This document shows, one piece after another, positions 1 to 6,404 of a DNA stretch of 9,096 nucleotides. How positions within the stretch are numbered: position 1 is the first letter of the stretch; every line of letters begins with the position of its first letter. Origin of the DNA: Bordetella parapertussis (GTDB taxonomy: Bacteria; Pseudomonadota; Gammaproteobacteria; Burkholderiales; Burkholderiaceae_C); assembly GCA_945900695.1 (NCBI GenBank), contig CAMDJU010000104.1, positions 1-9,096 on the forward strand, given 5' to 3'. The position numbers were made by a program, and so were the translations under genes. The notes below the pieces were generated by a model that was not told where the DNA came from, ran no database searches, and saw only the letters and a list, made by a program, of their open reading frames with translations.

Positions 1-426
1 CGCCACCCCACGCTGGGTTGCGATGTGGTGGTGGGCGCGGGGGCCAAGGTGTTGGGTGGCTTCACGGTGGGAGATGGCGCGCGCATTGGATCCAATGCGG
101 TGGTGACCAAGCCAGTGCCCGCGGGCGCCACGGCGGTGGGCAACCCAGCACGCATCATCTTGGCCGATGCCAAGGCTGACAACCAGCGCGAGGCCGCGGC
201 ACAGCGCATGGGTTTCTCGGCATACGGCGTGACGGCATCTGACGACCCGATCAGTGTGGCCCTGCGCGGTCTGATCGACACCTGTGCCCGTCAGGAGCAA
301 CAAATTTTGCAATTGAGCCTGGCCATTGAGCAGTTGGGCGCCGGGCACCAACCCGATGCTCAACCCCTGGCGTCAAACCCCGCTTGTCTCAGTGAGTCTG
401 AAAAGCTCAACCGCCTGATCGAATGA
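1..426 (+). CDS. cysE: Serine O-acetyltransferase, C-terminal part (5' end outside window)
   Basis: Transfers an acetyl group from acetyl-CoA to L-serine to give O-acetylserine, the first step of cysteine synthesis in the cytoplasm. The frame is open from base 1, so the start lies to the left. The visible 141 residues begin with RHPTLG and continue with left-handed beta-helix hexapeptide repeats ([33 protein letters not shown]) closing with [11 protein letters not shown], the typical end of the CysE acyltransferase domain. A tail of about 85 residues follows ([18 protein letters not shown], then a possible helix around [18 protein letters not shown]), longer than in E. coli CysE and, from memory, usual for betaproteobacterial homologues. 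The protein ends LNRLIE, so the short Ile-terminated tail that E. coli CysE uses to bind CysK is not obvious. The stop overlaps the next start (ATGA at 423-426). Other hexapeptide acyltransferases are possible but less likely given the RHP and NPARI matches. Confidence 0.9.
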   Translation, partial: RHPTLGCDVVVGAGAKVLGGFTVGDGARIGSNAVVTKPVPAGATAVGNPARIILADAKADNQREAAAQRMGFSAYGVTASDDPISVALRGLIDTCARQEQQILQLSLAIEQLGAGHQPDAQPLASNPACLSESEKLNRLIE

Positions 427-761
427 AGACCCTCAAAATCCACCCGGCGAGCATGACGCTCCTGTGGGAGAAGCGGGGGTGCTGGGGTGGTGAATTGGAA
501 TACACCATTGAGCAATTTGGCTTGATGATGCCGCTGTTCAAGACCCCACTGACCATCACACCGCCCAGCACCGAAGAGGGCAAGTGGTACTTGAACGCCG
601 AAGACCGCAACGCCCTGAACCTGGACAATTTTTCAACTTTCTCAGACGCCTTGCTTTACCACTTGGTGCAAGACGCCAAATTACTGTCATGGAATACCCA
701 CGAAGAACAGGCCGGTGAGCCCTTGATCTTGCACTTTGGAGAGGTGTATTTTGAGTTTTGA
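423..761 (+). CDS. Hypothetical protein, 112 aa, coupled to cysE
   Basis: I do not recognise this protein. It has 112 residues, no signal peptide and no membrane segment. It is rich in aromatic and acidic residues, with a [19 protein letters not shown] stretch near the N terminus and ending GEVYFEF; it is probably a small soluble cytoplasmic protein with beta structure. The ATG at 423 overlaps the cysE stop as ATGA, which suggests translational coupling and is the main reason to choose this start. A second in-frame ATG at 453 (Met11) is an alternative; neither has a strong Shine-Dalgarno. The single cysteine and the position after cysE do not justify a function. Reality is supported by the ATGA junction, a full-length frame that fills the space to the mog stop, and no better frame on either strand. 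Confidence 0.72.
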   Translation: MKTLKIHPASMTLLWEKRGCWGGELEYTIEQFGLMMPLFKTPLTITPPSTEEGKWYLNAEDRNALNLDNFSTFSDALLYHLVQDAKLLSWNTHEEQAGEPLILHFGEVYFEF

Positions 762-771
762 GGGTGTGCTT

Positions 772-807
772 GGGCAGGTGGTCTGTTTAGGGCTTGCACC
801 TAGGCCC
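772..807. terminator. Imperfect hairpin in convergent junction, possible bidirectional terminator
   Basis: GGGCAGGTG (772-780) pairs with CACCT (797-801) and GCCC (804-807), giving nine base pairs with a two-base bulge (AG, 802-803) and a 16-base loop. It sits between the converging cysE-orf112 and darP-mog units. No T-run follows in either direction, so it is not a classical Rho-independent terminator; it could be a 3'-end stabilising stem or chance. Confidence 0.3.
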
Positions 808-808
808 A

Positions 809-1420
809 TCAAGGGCGTGGGCGTTGTGCCGCCTTGGGCCTGAAAGCTGCGCACACCGCGTCGTTGGTTTCCATGTAAGCCCCTCCGATCAAATCCACGC
901 AATAAGGTACGGCCGCAAAAATCCCATGCACCAAGGGTTGGCCTTGCGCATCCTTGAGGCCCTCCAAAGTTTCGGCAATCGATTTGGGTTGACCGGGCAG
1001 GTTGATGATCAGGCTTTGACCTCGGATCACGGCGACTTGGCGCGACAAAATGGCCGTGGGCACAAAGCGCAGGCTGATTTGGCGCATTTGCTCCCCAAAC
1101 CCAGGCATTTCTTTGTCCGCCACGGCCATTGTGGCCTCGGGCGTGACGTCGCGTTTGGCCGGTCCCGTGCCGCCCGTGGTCAGCACCAAGTCACATCCCA
1201 GGTCAACCAACTCAATGAGCGTTCGGCTGATCAGCGTTTGCTCATCGGCGATCAGGCGGGGCTCCCAATCGATGGGGTTGCGCAAAGCACGGCCCAGCCA
1301 ATCGCGCAAGGCGGGCAGGCCTTTGTCTTCGTACACACCGCTGGAGGCGCGGTCGCTGATGGAGACGATGCCAATGCGTACACGCTCCAAGGCGGGCGAG
1401 GGGGCTGGGGTATCAGGCAT
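809..1420 (-). CDS. mog: Molybdopterin adenylyltransferase (Mog)
   Basis: Activates molybdopterin by adenylation (MPT + ATP to MPT-AMP) ahead of molybdate insertion by MoeA, in cytoplasmic molybdenum cofactor synthesis. The 203-residue protein aligns by eye along its whole length with E. coli Mog (195 aa): VSISDRASSGVYEDKG (19-34), TTGGTGPAKRDVTPEA (81-96), EMPGFGEQMRQISL (104-117), TAILSRQVAVIR (122-133), NLPGQPKSI (140-148) and VHGIFAAVPYC (164-174). Asp59 and Asp91 match the two aspartates (49 and 82) reported to be catalytic in the E. coli enzyme. These matches favour Mog over the related MoaB. The ATG at 1420 lies inside the end of darP: the start ATGCCTGA contains the darP stop, an 8-base overlap with no separate Shine-Dalgarno, so translation is probably coupled. 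The N terminus has about ten extra residues (DTPAPSPALE) compared with E. coli. Confidence 0.97.
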   Translation of the reverse strand: MPDTPAPSPALERVRIGIVSISDRASSGVYEDKGLPALRDWLGRALRNPIDWEPRLIADEQTLISRTLIELVDLGCDLVLTTGGTGPAKRDVTPEATMAVADKEMPGFGEQMRQISLRFVPTAILSRQVAVIRGQSLIINLPGQPKSIAETLEGLKDAQGQPLVHGIFAAVPYCVDLIGGAYMETNDAVCAAFRPKAAQRPRP

Positions 1421-2045
1421 GGCTGGTGTTGAGCTGGGATTTGATGAGGAGAAACAGTTCGCGAAAGGCCCGGCCTTGGCGCGGCGCCAGGCCTTGGGAT
1501 ACGGTTTTGGCGTCGCTCAGGTGGTCTTTGCGCGCTTGGCGCACCAGGGCACGCAATTGTTGGATATCGGTATCAGGGTGTTGGGTGACCCACTCATCCA
1601 GTGCCGCATCGTTGTCGATCAAGCGCAGCCGCCATTGCTCGCTCAGGTGCAGGGACAGGGTTTCGCTGGCACTGCCGCTGTGCTGCTCAAACAAGGCATC
1701 TCGAATGGCTTGCAAGGCCTCCTCGGGTAACTTGCGCATGAGCTTGCCAATGAACTGCATTTGCCGCCGCCGGCCTTCAAAGTTGGTGATTTGCCGCGCA
1801 TGGACCAGTGCATCCGATAATTTTTCGTCCACATGGCCTTGGCTGGTCAGGCGCAGCATCAACGCGCTGCGCAGGCCCATCAGGTCTTCGCCGAGCTTTT
1901 GCAGCTCAACACTTTCGCGCTTGAGGTCGGTTTTGCTGGTGCCTTCATTGCCTTTGGCCTCGCGTTTGAGGGCGAGGTCTTCCTCGCTGCCTTCGGCCAC
2001 GAATTGACCTTTGACGAAGTAGCCTTTTTTGGGTTTGCGTGCCAT
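1413..2045 (-). CDS. darP: Ribosome assembly factor DarP (YjgA, DUF615)
   Basis: DarP binds late 50S ribosomal subunit precursors and helps them mature; it was formerly YjgA/DUF615. The 210-residue protein begins MARKPKKGYFVKGQFVAEG, has the family core KRESVELQKLGEDL (42-55), FEGRRRQMQFIGKLMR (89-104) and PDTDIQQLRALVRQARK (157-173), and ends with RAFRELFLLIK. It is very basic and helical, as expected for an rRNA binder. The frame is open to a TTG at 2093 and contains an ATG at 2081, but MARKPKKGY at 2045 matches the beta-proteobacterial start pattern as I remember it. None of the starts has a clear Shine-Dalgarno. It is the first gene of a two-gene unit with mog (8-base overlap) and is divergent from pmbA. 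The adjacency of yjgA and pmbA is also seen in E. coli, which supports both calls. Confidence 0.96.
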   Translation of the reverse strand: MARKPKKGYFVKGQFVAEGSEEDLALKREAKGNEGTSKTDLKRESVELQKLGEDLMGLRSALMLRLTSQGHVDEKLSDALVHARQITNFEGRRRQMQFIGKLMRKLPEEALQAIRDALFEQHSGSASETLSLHLSEQWRLRLIDNDAALDEWVTQHPDTDIQQLRALVRQARKDHLSDAKTVSQGLAPRQGRAFRELFLLIKSQLNTSHA

Positions 2046-2094
2046 GTGGTGTGGGTTTGTATCCGGGTGTGCAAGCGGCATCACCTGGGGCAAG

Positions 2095-2101
2095 TATCAT
2101 A
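2095..2101. promoter_or_regulatory. Overlapping back-to-back -10 hexamers between darP and pmbA
   Basis: The bases TATCATA (2095-2101) read TATCAT on the plus strand and TATGAT on the minus strand, each one mismatch from TATAAT. They lie in the 65-bp gap between the divergent darP (start 2045) and pmbA (start 2111). Plus-strand initiation would fall around 2107, leaving a nearly leaderless pmbA message; minus-strand initiation would fall around 2089 with about 44 bases of leader for darP. I find no good -35 at 16-18 bp spacing for either, so this is a suggestion only. Confidence 0.4.
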
Positions 2102-2110
2102 GCCGCCGCT

Positions 2111-3517
2111 ATGCACCATACCCCCACACACCGCGGCCACGCCGCCCACACCTCCCCTGAATACGCTGGCTTTAGCCATCGCCGAGACCAATTTGAGGCC
2201 TTGGTGGACCATGCCTTGTCGCATGCCAAAAAACTGGGTGCCACCGACGCCGGGGCCGAAGCCTCGGAAGCCTGTGGCTTGAGCGTGTCGGTGCGCAAGG
2301 GTGAACTGGAGACAGTGGAGCGCAACCGCGACAAATCACTGGGCGTGACCGTTTATGTGGGCAACCGCCGGGGCAACGCCAGCACCTCGGACTTTTCAAT
2401 GGCGGCCATCGAGCGCACGGTGCAAGCCGCCCATGACATTGCCCGCTTCACCGCCGAGGACCCGATGGCGGGATTGCCTGACGCCCAAGACATTGCCCAT
2501 CAACATGTTGATTTGGATTTGTTCCACCCCTGGGACATCACCAGCGAGGGCGCGGCTGAATTGGCTTTGCGCTGCGAGGCGGCCGCTTTGGACACCGATG
2601 CGCGCATCGTCAACAGCGAAGGCGCTTCGGTGTCGGCCCAACACAGCCATTTTTTCAGCGCCCACACCCATGGCTTTCGCGGCGGATATGCCAGCTCACG
2701 CCACAGTTTGTCGGTGGCCCCGATTGCGGCGTCGCCCGATCAAGAAGACGATATGCAGCGCGATGCTTGGTACACCTCGATGCGCTGCGCCAGTGACATG
2801 GCCGCCCCAGAGGCCGTGGGCCGCTACGCCGCCGAGCGGGCGCTGAGCCGCTTGCGCTCGCGCAAGTTGGCCACCATCGAATGCCCGGTGTTGTTCGAGT
2901 CCACCTTGGCGGCCGGGTTGATGGGCTCATTTGTGCACGCCATCAGCGGTGGATCTCTCTACCGCAAAAGCAGCTTCTTGCTCGACAGCATGGGCCAAGC
3001 GGTTTTTCCCAAGCACATTCAGATGCACGAAGACCCGCATGTGGCGCGGGGCAAAGGCAGTTCGCCCTTTGACGAAGAAGGCGTGATCACCCGCTCGCGC
3101 AAAGTGGTTGACGATGGCCGGGTGCAAGGATACTTTTTGAGCACCTACTCGGCGCGCAAATTGGGCATGCCCACCACGGGCAATGCAGGTGGATCGCACA
3201 ACCTGAGCCTGACCTCCCGCCTGACCCGTGCCACTGACAACTTGCCCGCCATGCTGAAAAAGTTGGGCACAGGCTTGTTCGTCATTGAGTTGATGGGCCA
3301 AGGCGTGAATGGCGTGACCGGTGACTATTCCCGGGGCGCCAGTGGCTTTTGGGTTGAAAAGGGCGAAATCGCCTTTCCGGTCCAAGAGATCACCATTGCG
3401 GGCAACCTCAAAGACATGTTCCAAGGCGTTGAGGCCGTGGGTGCCGATACCTACAACATGGGCGCCAAGACCGTGGGCTCGGTGCTCATCAACCGCATGA
3501 TGGTGGCTGGCAGCTGA
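2111..3517 (+). CDS. pmbA: PmbA/TldE, non-HExxxH subunit of the TldD/TldE protease
   Basis: PmbA (TldE) pairs with TldD to form a cytoplasmic metalloprotease that digests unfolded peptides; in E. coli it is needed for microcin B17 leader removal and CcdA turnover. The 468-residue protein has the N-terminal SVSVRKGELETVERNRDKSLGVTVYVG (58-84), the middle VLFESTLAAGLMGSFVHAISGGSLYRKSSFL (260-290) and the C-terminal GQGVNGVTGDYSRGASGFWVEKGEI (396-420). TldD carries a zinc-binding HExxxH in the central region; no such motif is present here, which identifies this as the TldE partner. The tldD gene is not in the window. I chose the ATG at 2111 because the frame further upstream (to 2039) overlaps darP and reads as low-complexity, non-family sequence; the first 20 residues from 2111 are also not conserved-looking, so the start could be slightly further in. 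Divergent from darP and followed 5 bp later by a transporter gene. Confidence 0.96.
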   Translation: MHHTPTHRGHAAHTSPEYAGFSHRRDQFEALVDHALSHAKKLGATDAGAEASEACGLSVSVRKGELETVERNRDKSLGVTVYVGNRRGNASTSDFSMAAIERTVQAAHDIARFTAEDPMAGLPDAQDIAHQHVDLDLFHPWDITSEGAAELALRCEAAALDTDARIVNSEGASVSAQHSHFFSAHTHGFRGGYASSRHSLSVAPIAASPDQEDDMQRDAWYTSMRCASDMAAPEAVGRYAAERALSRLRSRKLATIECPVLFESTLAAGLMGSFVHAISGGSLYRKSSFLLDSMGQAVFPKHIQMHEDPHVARGKGSSPFDEEGVITRSRKVVDDGRVQGYFLSTYSARKLGMPTTGNAGGSHNLSLTSRLTRATDNLPAMLKKLGTGLFVIELMGQGVNGVTGDYSRGASGFWVEKGEIAFPVQEITIAGNLKDMFQGVEAVGADTYNMGAKTVGSVLINRMMVAGS

Positions 3518-3522
3518 GCCCC

Positions 3523-4413
3523 TTGCCAGCAGAATATTTGGCGGCCTTGGCCGCTTTGTGCTGGGCTTTTGGCAGCTTGTTCTCTGCCACCGCCGCCAGC
3601 CAATTGGGGGCCTTTTCCTTCACCCGCTGGCGCTTGTTTTTTGCCCTGGTTTTGCTGTGGGCTGTGGCTTTGTACACCGGTGAATGGCGCAGCTTGGACG
3701 GGCCCAGCGTGGCGTGGTTGGCTTTGTCGGGGTTGATCGGCATCTTCATTGGCGACACGGCTTTGTTTGCTTGCATGAACCGATTGGGCCCACGGCGCAG
3801 CGGTGTTTTGTTTGCCTCCCACGCCTTGTTCTCTGCATGTTTGGCCTGGGTTTTTTTGGGTGAAACCTTGTGGGGCTGGACATTGCTTGGCGCGAGCTTG
3901 CTGGTGTCGGGTGTGATGGTGGCCATTGCCTGGGGGCGGCGAGGCAGCGAAACCCATGCTTGGGAGCGCACCCGAGGGAGTTTGGCCGTGGGTGTTTCAT
4001 TGGGCTTGTTGGCAGCACTGTGCCAATCGGTGGCCACCTTGATGATCAAGCCCATGATGGCTTCAGGCATGGACGCCATCGCCGCCTCCGCAGTGCGCAC
4101 CAGCGCGAGCTTTTTGGCCCATGCGGCCTTGTGGTGGGCGGGCGCACAGGTGGCCCAAATCCAGCAGCGCATGACACTGAAAACCGCTTTTCACACCTGG
4201 GCCAGCGCCACCATTGCCATGGGCGTGGGCATGACCCTGATTTTGCAAGCCCTCAAAACCGGGCCAGCCAATTTGGTGGGCCTGTTTTCGTCTCTCTCAC
4301 CGGTGCTGTTGCTGCCCTTGTTGTGGGGCGTTTATCGGCGTCGACCCGCCGCCGGCGCTTGGTGCGGTGCGGCCATGGCGGTATTGGGGTCGGCCTTGAT
4401 TTTGCGGGGTTGA
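3523..4413 (+). CDS. EamA-type drug/metabolite transporter (DMT superfamily)
   Basis: A 296-residue inner-membrane protein with about ten hydrophobic segments in two EamA repeats, the usual size and build for DMT-superfamily exporters. The first segment carries ALAALCWAFGSLFSA (7-21), and the first repeat ends with the LFSACLAWVFLGETLWGWTL pattern (about 104-123), where the Gly-Glu pair is typical of EamA repeats. The second repeat starts around residue 152 and ends with LSPVLLLPLLWG and AAMAVLGSALIL. Substrate cannot be predicted from sequence; family members export amino acids, nucleotides or other metabolites. The start is a TTG at 3523, five bases after the pmbA stop; no in-frame ATG or GTG lies nearby and no good Shine-Dalgarno is visible, so expression probably depends on pmbA translation. 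A CTG at 3514 would overlap the pmbA stop and is an alternative. Confidence 0.93.
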   Translation: MPAEYLAALAALCWAFGSLFSATAASQLGAFSFTRWRLFFALVLLWAVALYTGEWRSLDGPSVAWLALSGLIGIFIGDTALFACMNRLGPRRSGVLFASHALFSACLAWVFLGETLWGWTLLGASLLVSGVMVAIAWGRRGSETHAWERTRGSLAVGVSLGLLAALCQSVATLMIKPMMASGMDAIAASAVRTSASFLAHAALWWAGAQVAQIQQRMTLKTAFHTWASATIAMGVGMTLILQALKTGPANLVGLFSSLSPVLLLPLLWGVYRRRPAAGAWCGAAMAVLGSALILRG

Positions 4414-4419
4414 GGGGCA

Positions 4420-4445
4420 CAGGCACATCGTGAGGTGCTGGCCTG
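4420..4445. terminator. GC-rich hairpin between convergent eamA and terC genes
   Basis: CAGGC (4420-4424) pairs with GCCTG (4441-4445), with two further possible pairs inside. A second small dyad (TGAC 4444-4447 with GTCA 4456-4459 around the palindrome AGCGCT) follows. There is no T-run on either strand. Position in the 47-bp convergent gap makes a transcript-end role reasonable but unproven. Confidence 0.3.
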
Positions 4446-4460
4446 ACAAGCGCTGGTCAT

Positions 4461-5204
4461 TCAAGCCATCGGGTCTTGCTTGTGCAATGTCACCACTTGG
4501 CTGGAGCGCTTCCTCAAGCGAATGTTGATCATTTCAACGATCACTGAAAAAGCCATCGCAAAGTACACATAGCCCTTGGGAATGTGGTGTTCAAAACCTT
4601 CGGCAATCAAGACCACGCCCACCAACACCAAAAAACTGAGCGCAAGCATTTTGATGGACGGGTGATTGGAGACAAAGTCGCCAATGGCTTTGGCAAAAAC
4701 CATCATCAACACCACGGATACCATCACCGCTGCAATCATGATTTCGATGCGGTCGACCATGCCCACGGCGGTGATGATCGAGTCCAGCGAAAACACCAAG
4801 TCGATCAGCATGATTTGAACAATCACCGACATAAAAGTGTGGCCAGCGCGCGTGGACTGCTCGCCCTCAAAACCCTCCAAACTGTGGTGAATTTCCGTGG
4901 TGCTTTTCCAAATCAGGAACAAGCCACCCAAGATCAAAATCAAGTCCCGACCTGAAATTTCATGGCCTGCCAAGGTCATCAACGGCGCTACCAGGCCCAC
5001 GATCCACGACAGAACCAACAGCAGACCGACCCGCATGAACATGGCCATGAACAAACCAATGCGCCGTGCCAATTCGCGTTTTTCGGGCGGCAACTTGTCT
5101 ACCAGGATGGAGATGAAAATGATGTTGTCGATGCCCAGAACCAATTCAAGGGCGGTGAGGGTGGCAAATGCCATCCAAGCTTCAGGGGAAGTCAAAAGAT
5201 CCAT
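4461..5204 (-). CDS. TerC-family integral membrane protein (likely metal exporter)
   Basis: TerC-family inner-membrane proteins include manganese exporters and proteins that supply metal to secreted enzymes (known from Alx in E. coli and YceF/YkoY in Bacillus); I infer a divalent-metal role here. The 247-residue protein has about seven hydrophobic segments. Two family signatures are present: LELVLGIDNIIFISIL (19-34, acidic pair Asp26-Asn27 in the first segment) and LIDLVFSLDSIITAVGMV (133-150, Asp141), related by the internal repeat of the family. GFEHHIPKGYVYFAMAFS (203-220) and VEMINIRLRKR near the end are also typical. I chose ATG 5204 because MDLLTSPEAWMAF fits the family N terminus; ATG 5225 would add MANGHTP. 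Neither has a Shine-Dalgarno. It lies alone on the minus strand, separated by 149 bp from the upstream tauD stop. No yybP-ykoY manganese riboswitch is recognisable upstream. Confidence 0.94.
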   Translation of the reverse strand: MDLLTSPEAWMAFATLTALELVLGIDNIIFISILVDKLPPEKRELARRIGLFMAMFMRVGLLLVLSWIVGLVAPLMTLAGHEISGRDLILILGGLFLIWKSTTEIHHSLEGFEGEQSTRAGHTFMSVIVQIMLIDLVFSLDSIITAVGMVDRIEIMIAAVMVSVVLMMVFAKAIGDFVSNHPSIKMLALSFLVLVGVVLIAEGFEHHIPKGYVYFAMAFSVIVEMINIRLRKRSSQVVTLHKQDPMA

Positions 5205-5242
5205 GGGTGTGTGGCCATTGGCCATCCGTTGGTATGAACTGG

Positions 5243-5269
5243 ATTACACCTGAATGTTAGACATTTCAA
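5243..5269 (-). promoter_or_regulatory. Possible promoter of the terC-family gene
   Basis: On the minus strand TTGAAA (5269-5264) and TGTAAT (5248-5243) each differ by one base from the sigma70 consensus. The spacer is 15 bp, shorter than the usual 16-18, so the match is weak. Initiation would fall near 5235, leaving about 30 bases of leader if translation starts at 5204 and only about 10 if it starts at 5225. Confidence 0.3.
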
Positions 5270-5321
5270 CGCGCTGATGGACAGAAGCCTAGGGCTGATG
5301 GGTGTATTCCAAAGTCCAATC

Positions 5322-5354
5322 AGCCAACAGACGGGTTGGCAGTCGGTGTTGGCT
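5322..5354 (-). terminator. Stem-loop directly after the tauD stop, with alternative pairing
   Basis: AGCCAACA (5322-5329) and TGTTGGCT (5347-5354) form a perfect 8-bp stem starting at the tauD stop codon, with GTC/GAC (inside the 17-base loop, next to a two-base bulge) extending it. The arm at 5323-5328 (GCCAAC) can instead pair with GTTGGC at 5335-5340 with a 6-base loop, so two exclusive hairpins are possible. On the minus strand the stem is followed by GATTGGACTTTGG, not a T-run, so a classical terminator is doubtful; a 3'-end stabilising structure is equally plausible. Confidence 0.4.
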
Positions 5355-6223
5355 TAACCCGGTATGGGCGCTTGCGTGCCTTCAATTTGCACGCGATAGC
5401 CAGAACGCACATTGGGCCAGTAATCCCACAGTGCTTTGTGTTGCGCGCAGCGGTTGTCCCAAAACGCGATCGAGTGGGCTTCCCAGCGGAACCGACAGGC
5501 CCATTCGTCTCGGCCAATGTGGCGGTACAAAAATTTCAAAATCGCTTCGCCTTCCGATTTGGGCAGTTCATTGATGTGGCTGGTGAAGTCCCAATTCACA
5601 AAAATACCTTTGCGCCCACTTTCGGGGTGGCGGGTGATGATGGGATGACTGGACTTGGGTGTGCCGGGGCCAAACACACGGGCACCGTCATGGGTGGCGC
5701 TCAGGCCTGAGAGAAAGGTTTTCATCGGCTCGGACAAGGCCTCATAGGCCGCATAGGTGCTGGCAAACATGGTGTCGCCGCCGCCATCGGGTGGGATGGT
5801 GTGGTTGTAGAGCATGCTGCCCAAGGGTGGCATGGGGGCACAGGATTGGTCGCTGTGCCAGCTTTCACCAGAAATGCGCTGCGAGGTTTCGTCGTAGTGA
5901 AATTTGCGCACCAAGGGATGGTCGGTGGACTTGCTGATGGTTTGTGCGCCCACGTGTTTTCCCAGGGGTCCAAACAATCCGGCAAAACGAATTTGGTCTT
6001 CAAAGCTGATTTTTTGATCCCGAAAAAACAGCACCTGGTAGCGGGTGAACGCATCTTTGACTTCGATGATCTGGCGTTCAGACAGAGCTTGTGTCAGATC
6101 GATATCGGTGACCACTGCGCCAATGTGTGGCGAGGCAGGGGTCACGGTGATGTTTTGGTAGGTGGCTGCCAATTGCGCAGGTGTGCGGGCGGTGATGGGT
6201 GCGCCGATGGAGCTGGTGAACAT
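5354..6223 (-). CDS. TauD/TfdA-family Fe(II)/2-oxoglutarate dioxygenase
   Basis: These cytoplasmic enzymes couple 2-oxoglutarate decarboxylation to hydroxylation of a small organic acid, for example taurine (TauD) or 2,4-D (TfdA); hydroxylation commonly releases sulfite or cleaves an ether. The 289-residue protein has the iron triad His123-x-Asp125 (in GESWHSDQS) and His262 (in WDNRCAQHKALWDY), plus Arg273 and Arg277 (VRSGYR) in the position where family members bind 2-oxoglutarate. HIGAVVTDIDL (33-43) near the N terminus and VLFFRDQKISFEDQ (64-77) are also typical, and length is normal. All catalytic residues are present. The substrate cannot be read from sequence; taurine-specific residues were not checked, so I avoid the symbol tauD. 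ATG 6223 has a good Shine-Dalgarno, AAAGGA at 6234-6229, five bases away. It is divergent from the Bug binding protein across 185 bp, which hints that the two may act on a related compound. Confidence 0.95.
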   Translation of the reverse strand: MFTSSIGAPITARTPAQLAATYQNITVTPASPHIGAVVTDIDLTQALSERQIIEVKDAFTRYQVLFFRDQKISFEDQIRFAGLFGPLGKHVGAQTISKSTDHPLVRKFHYDETSQRISGESWHSDQSCAPMPPLGSMLYNHTIPPDGGGDTMFASTYAAYEALSEPMKTFLSGLSATHDGARVFGPGTPKSSHPIITRHPESGRKGIFVNWDFTSHINELPKSEGEAILKFLYRHIGRDEWACRFRWEAHSIAFWDNRCAQHKALWDYWPNVRSGYRVQIEGTQAPIPG

Positions 6224-6228
6224 GTATT

Positions 6229-6234
6229 TCCTTT
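6229..6234 (-). promoter_or_regulatory. Ribosome binding site of the dioxygenase gene
   Basis: AAAGGA on the minus strand lies five bases before ATG 6223 and supports that start; it is among the clearest Shine-Dalgarno sites in the window. Confidence 0.7.
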
Positions 6235-6296
6235 CAACCTGTGACTGGGTGGTCAGATCTCGTCAGTTGATAGACATGTCATCTGCCCCGGTTGGG

Positions 6297-6321
6297 ATGC
6301 ATTATGACCACACAATGGCAT
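6297..6321. promoter_or_regulatory. Imperfect dyad in the dioxygenase/bug intergenic region, possible operator
   Basis: ATGCATT (6297-6303) and AATGGCAT (6314-6321) are inverted repeats with one inserted G, separated by 10 bases. The core fits the T-N11-A pattern of LysR-type regulator sites (T6302, A6314). The left arm overlaps CATAAT read on the minus strand (6306-6301), a one-mismatch -10 for the dioxygenase gene, so a bound protein would block or control it. An 8-base palindrome GACATGTC (6273-6280) lies closer to the dioxygenase. No LysR gene is in the window. Confidence 0.35.
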
Positions 6322-6398
6322 GAAATCCGCCCCGTTTCTCGATGGTCGCCATGGGCCTCAAAAGATGCGATCATCTGGCCTATCTTGAGTTGTTCTAC

Positions 6399-6404
6399 GG
6401 GAGG
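6399..6404 (+). promoter_or_regulatory. Ribosome binding site of the bug gene, deciding the start
   Basis: GGGAGG lies four bases before ATG 6409 and is a strong Shine-Dalgarno match. It fixes this start against the longer open frame reaching 6292, since only the protein from 6409 begins with a signal peptide. Confidence 0.75.

Noticed and set aside
794..2007. Long plus-strand open frames (794-1432, 1050-1730, 1426-2007) across the mog/darP region
   Set aside because: They lie opposite two well-recognised genes, have no family resemblance, and look like frame shadows of GC-rich coding DNA.
3489..4172. 227-aa minus-strand open frame opposite the EamA transporter
   Set aside because: The opposite strand encodes a clear ten-segment membrane protein; this frame is Ala/Lys/Pro-rich with no recognisable motif.
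5226..5353. Manganese (yybP-ykoY) riboswitch upstream of the terC-family gene
   Set aside because: Some TerC genes have one, but the conserved loop motifs of that riboswitch are not visible here; only a weak promoter and the dioxygenase 3' stem are seen.
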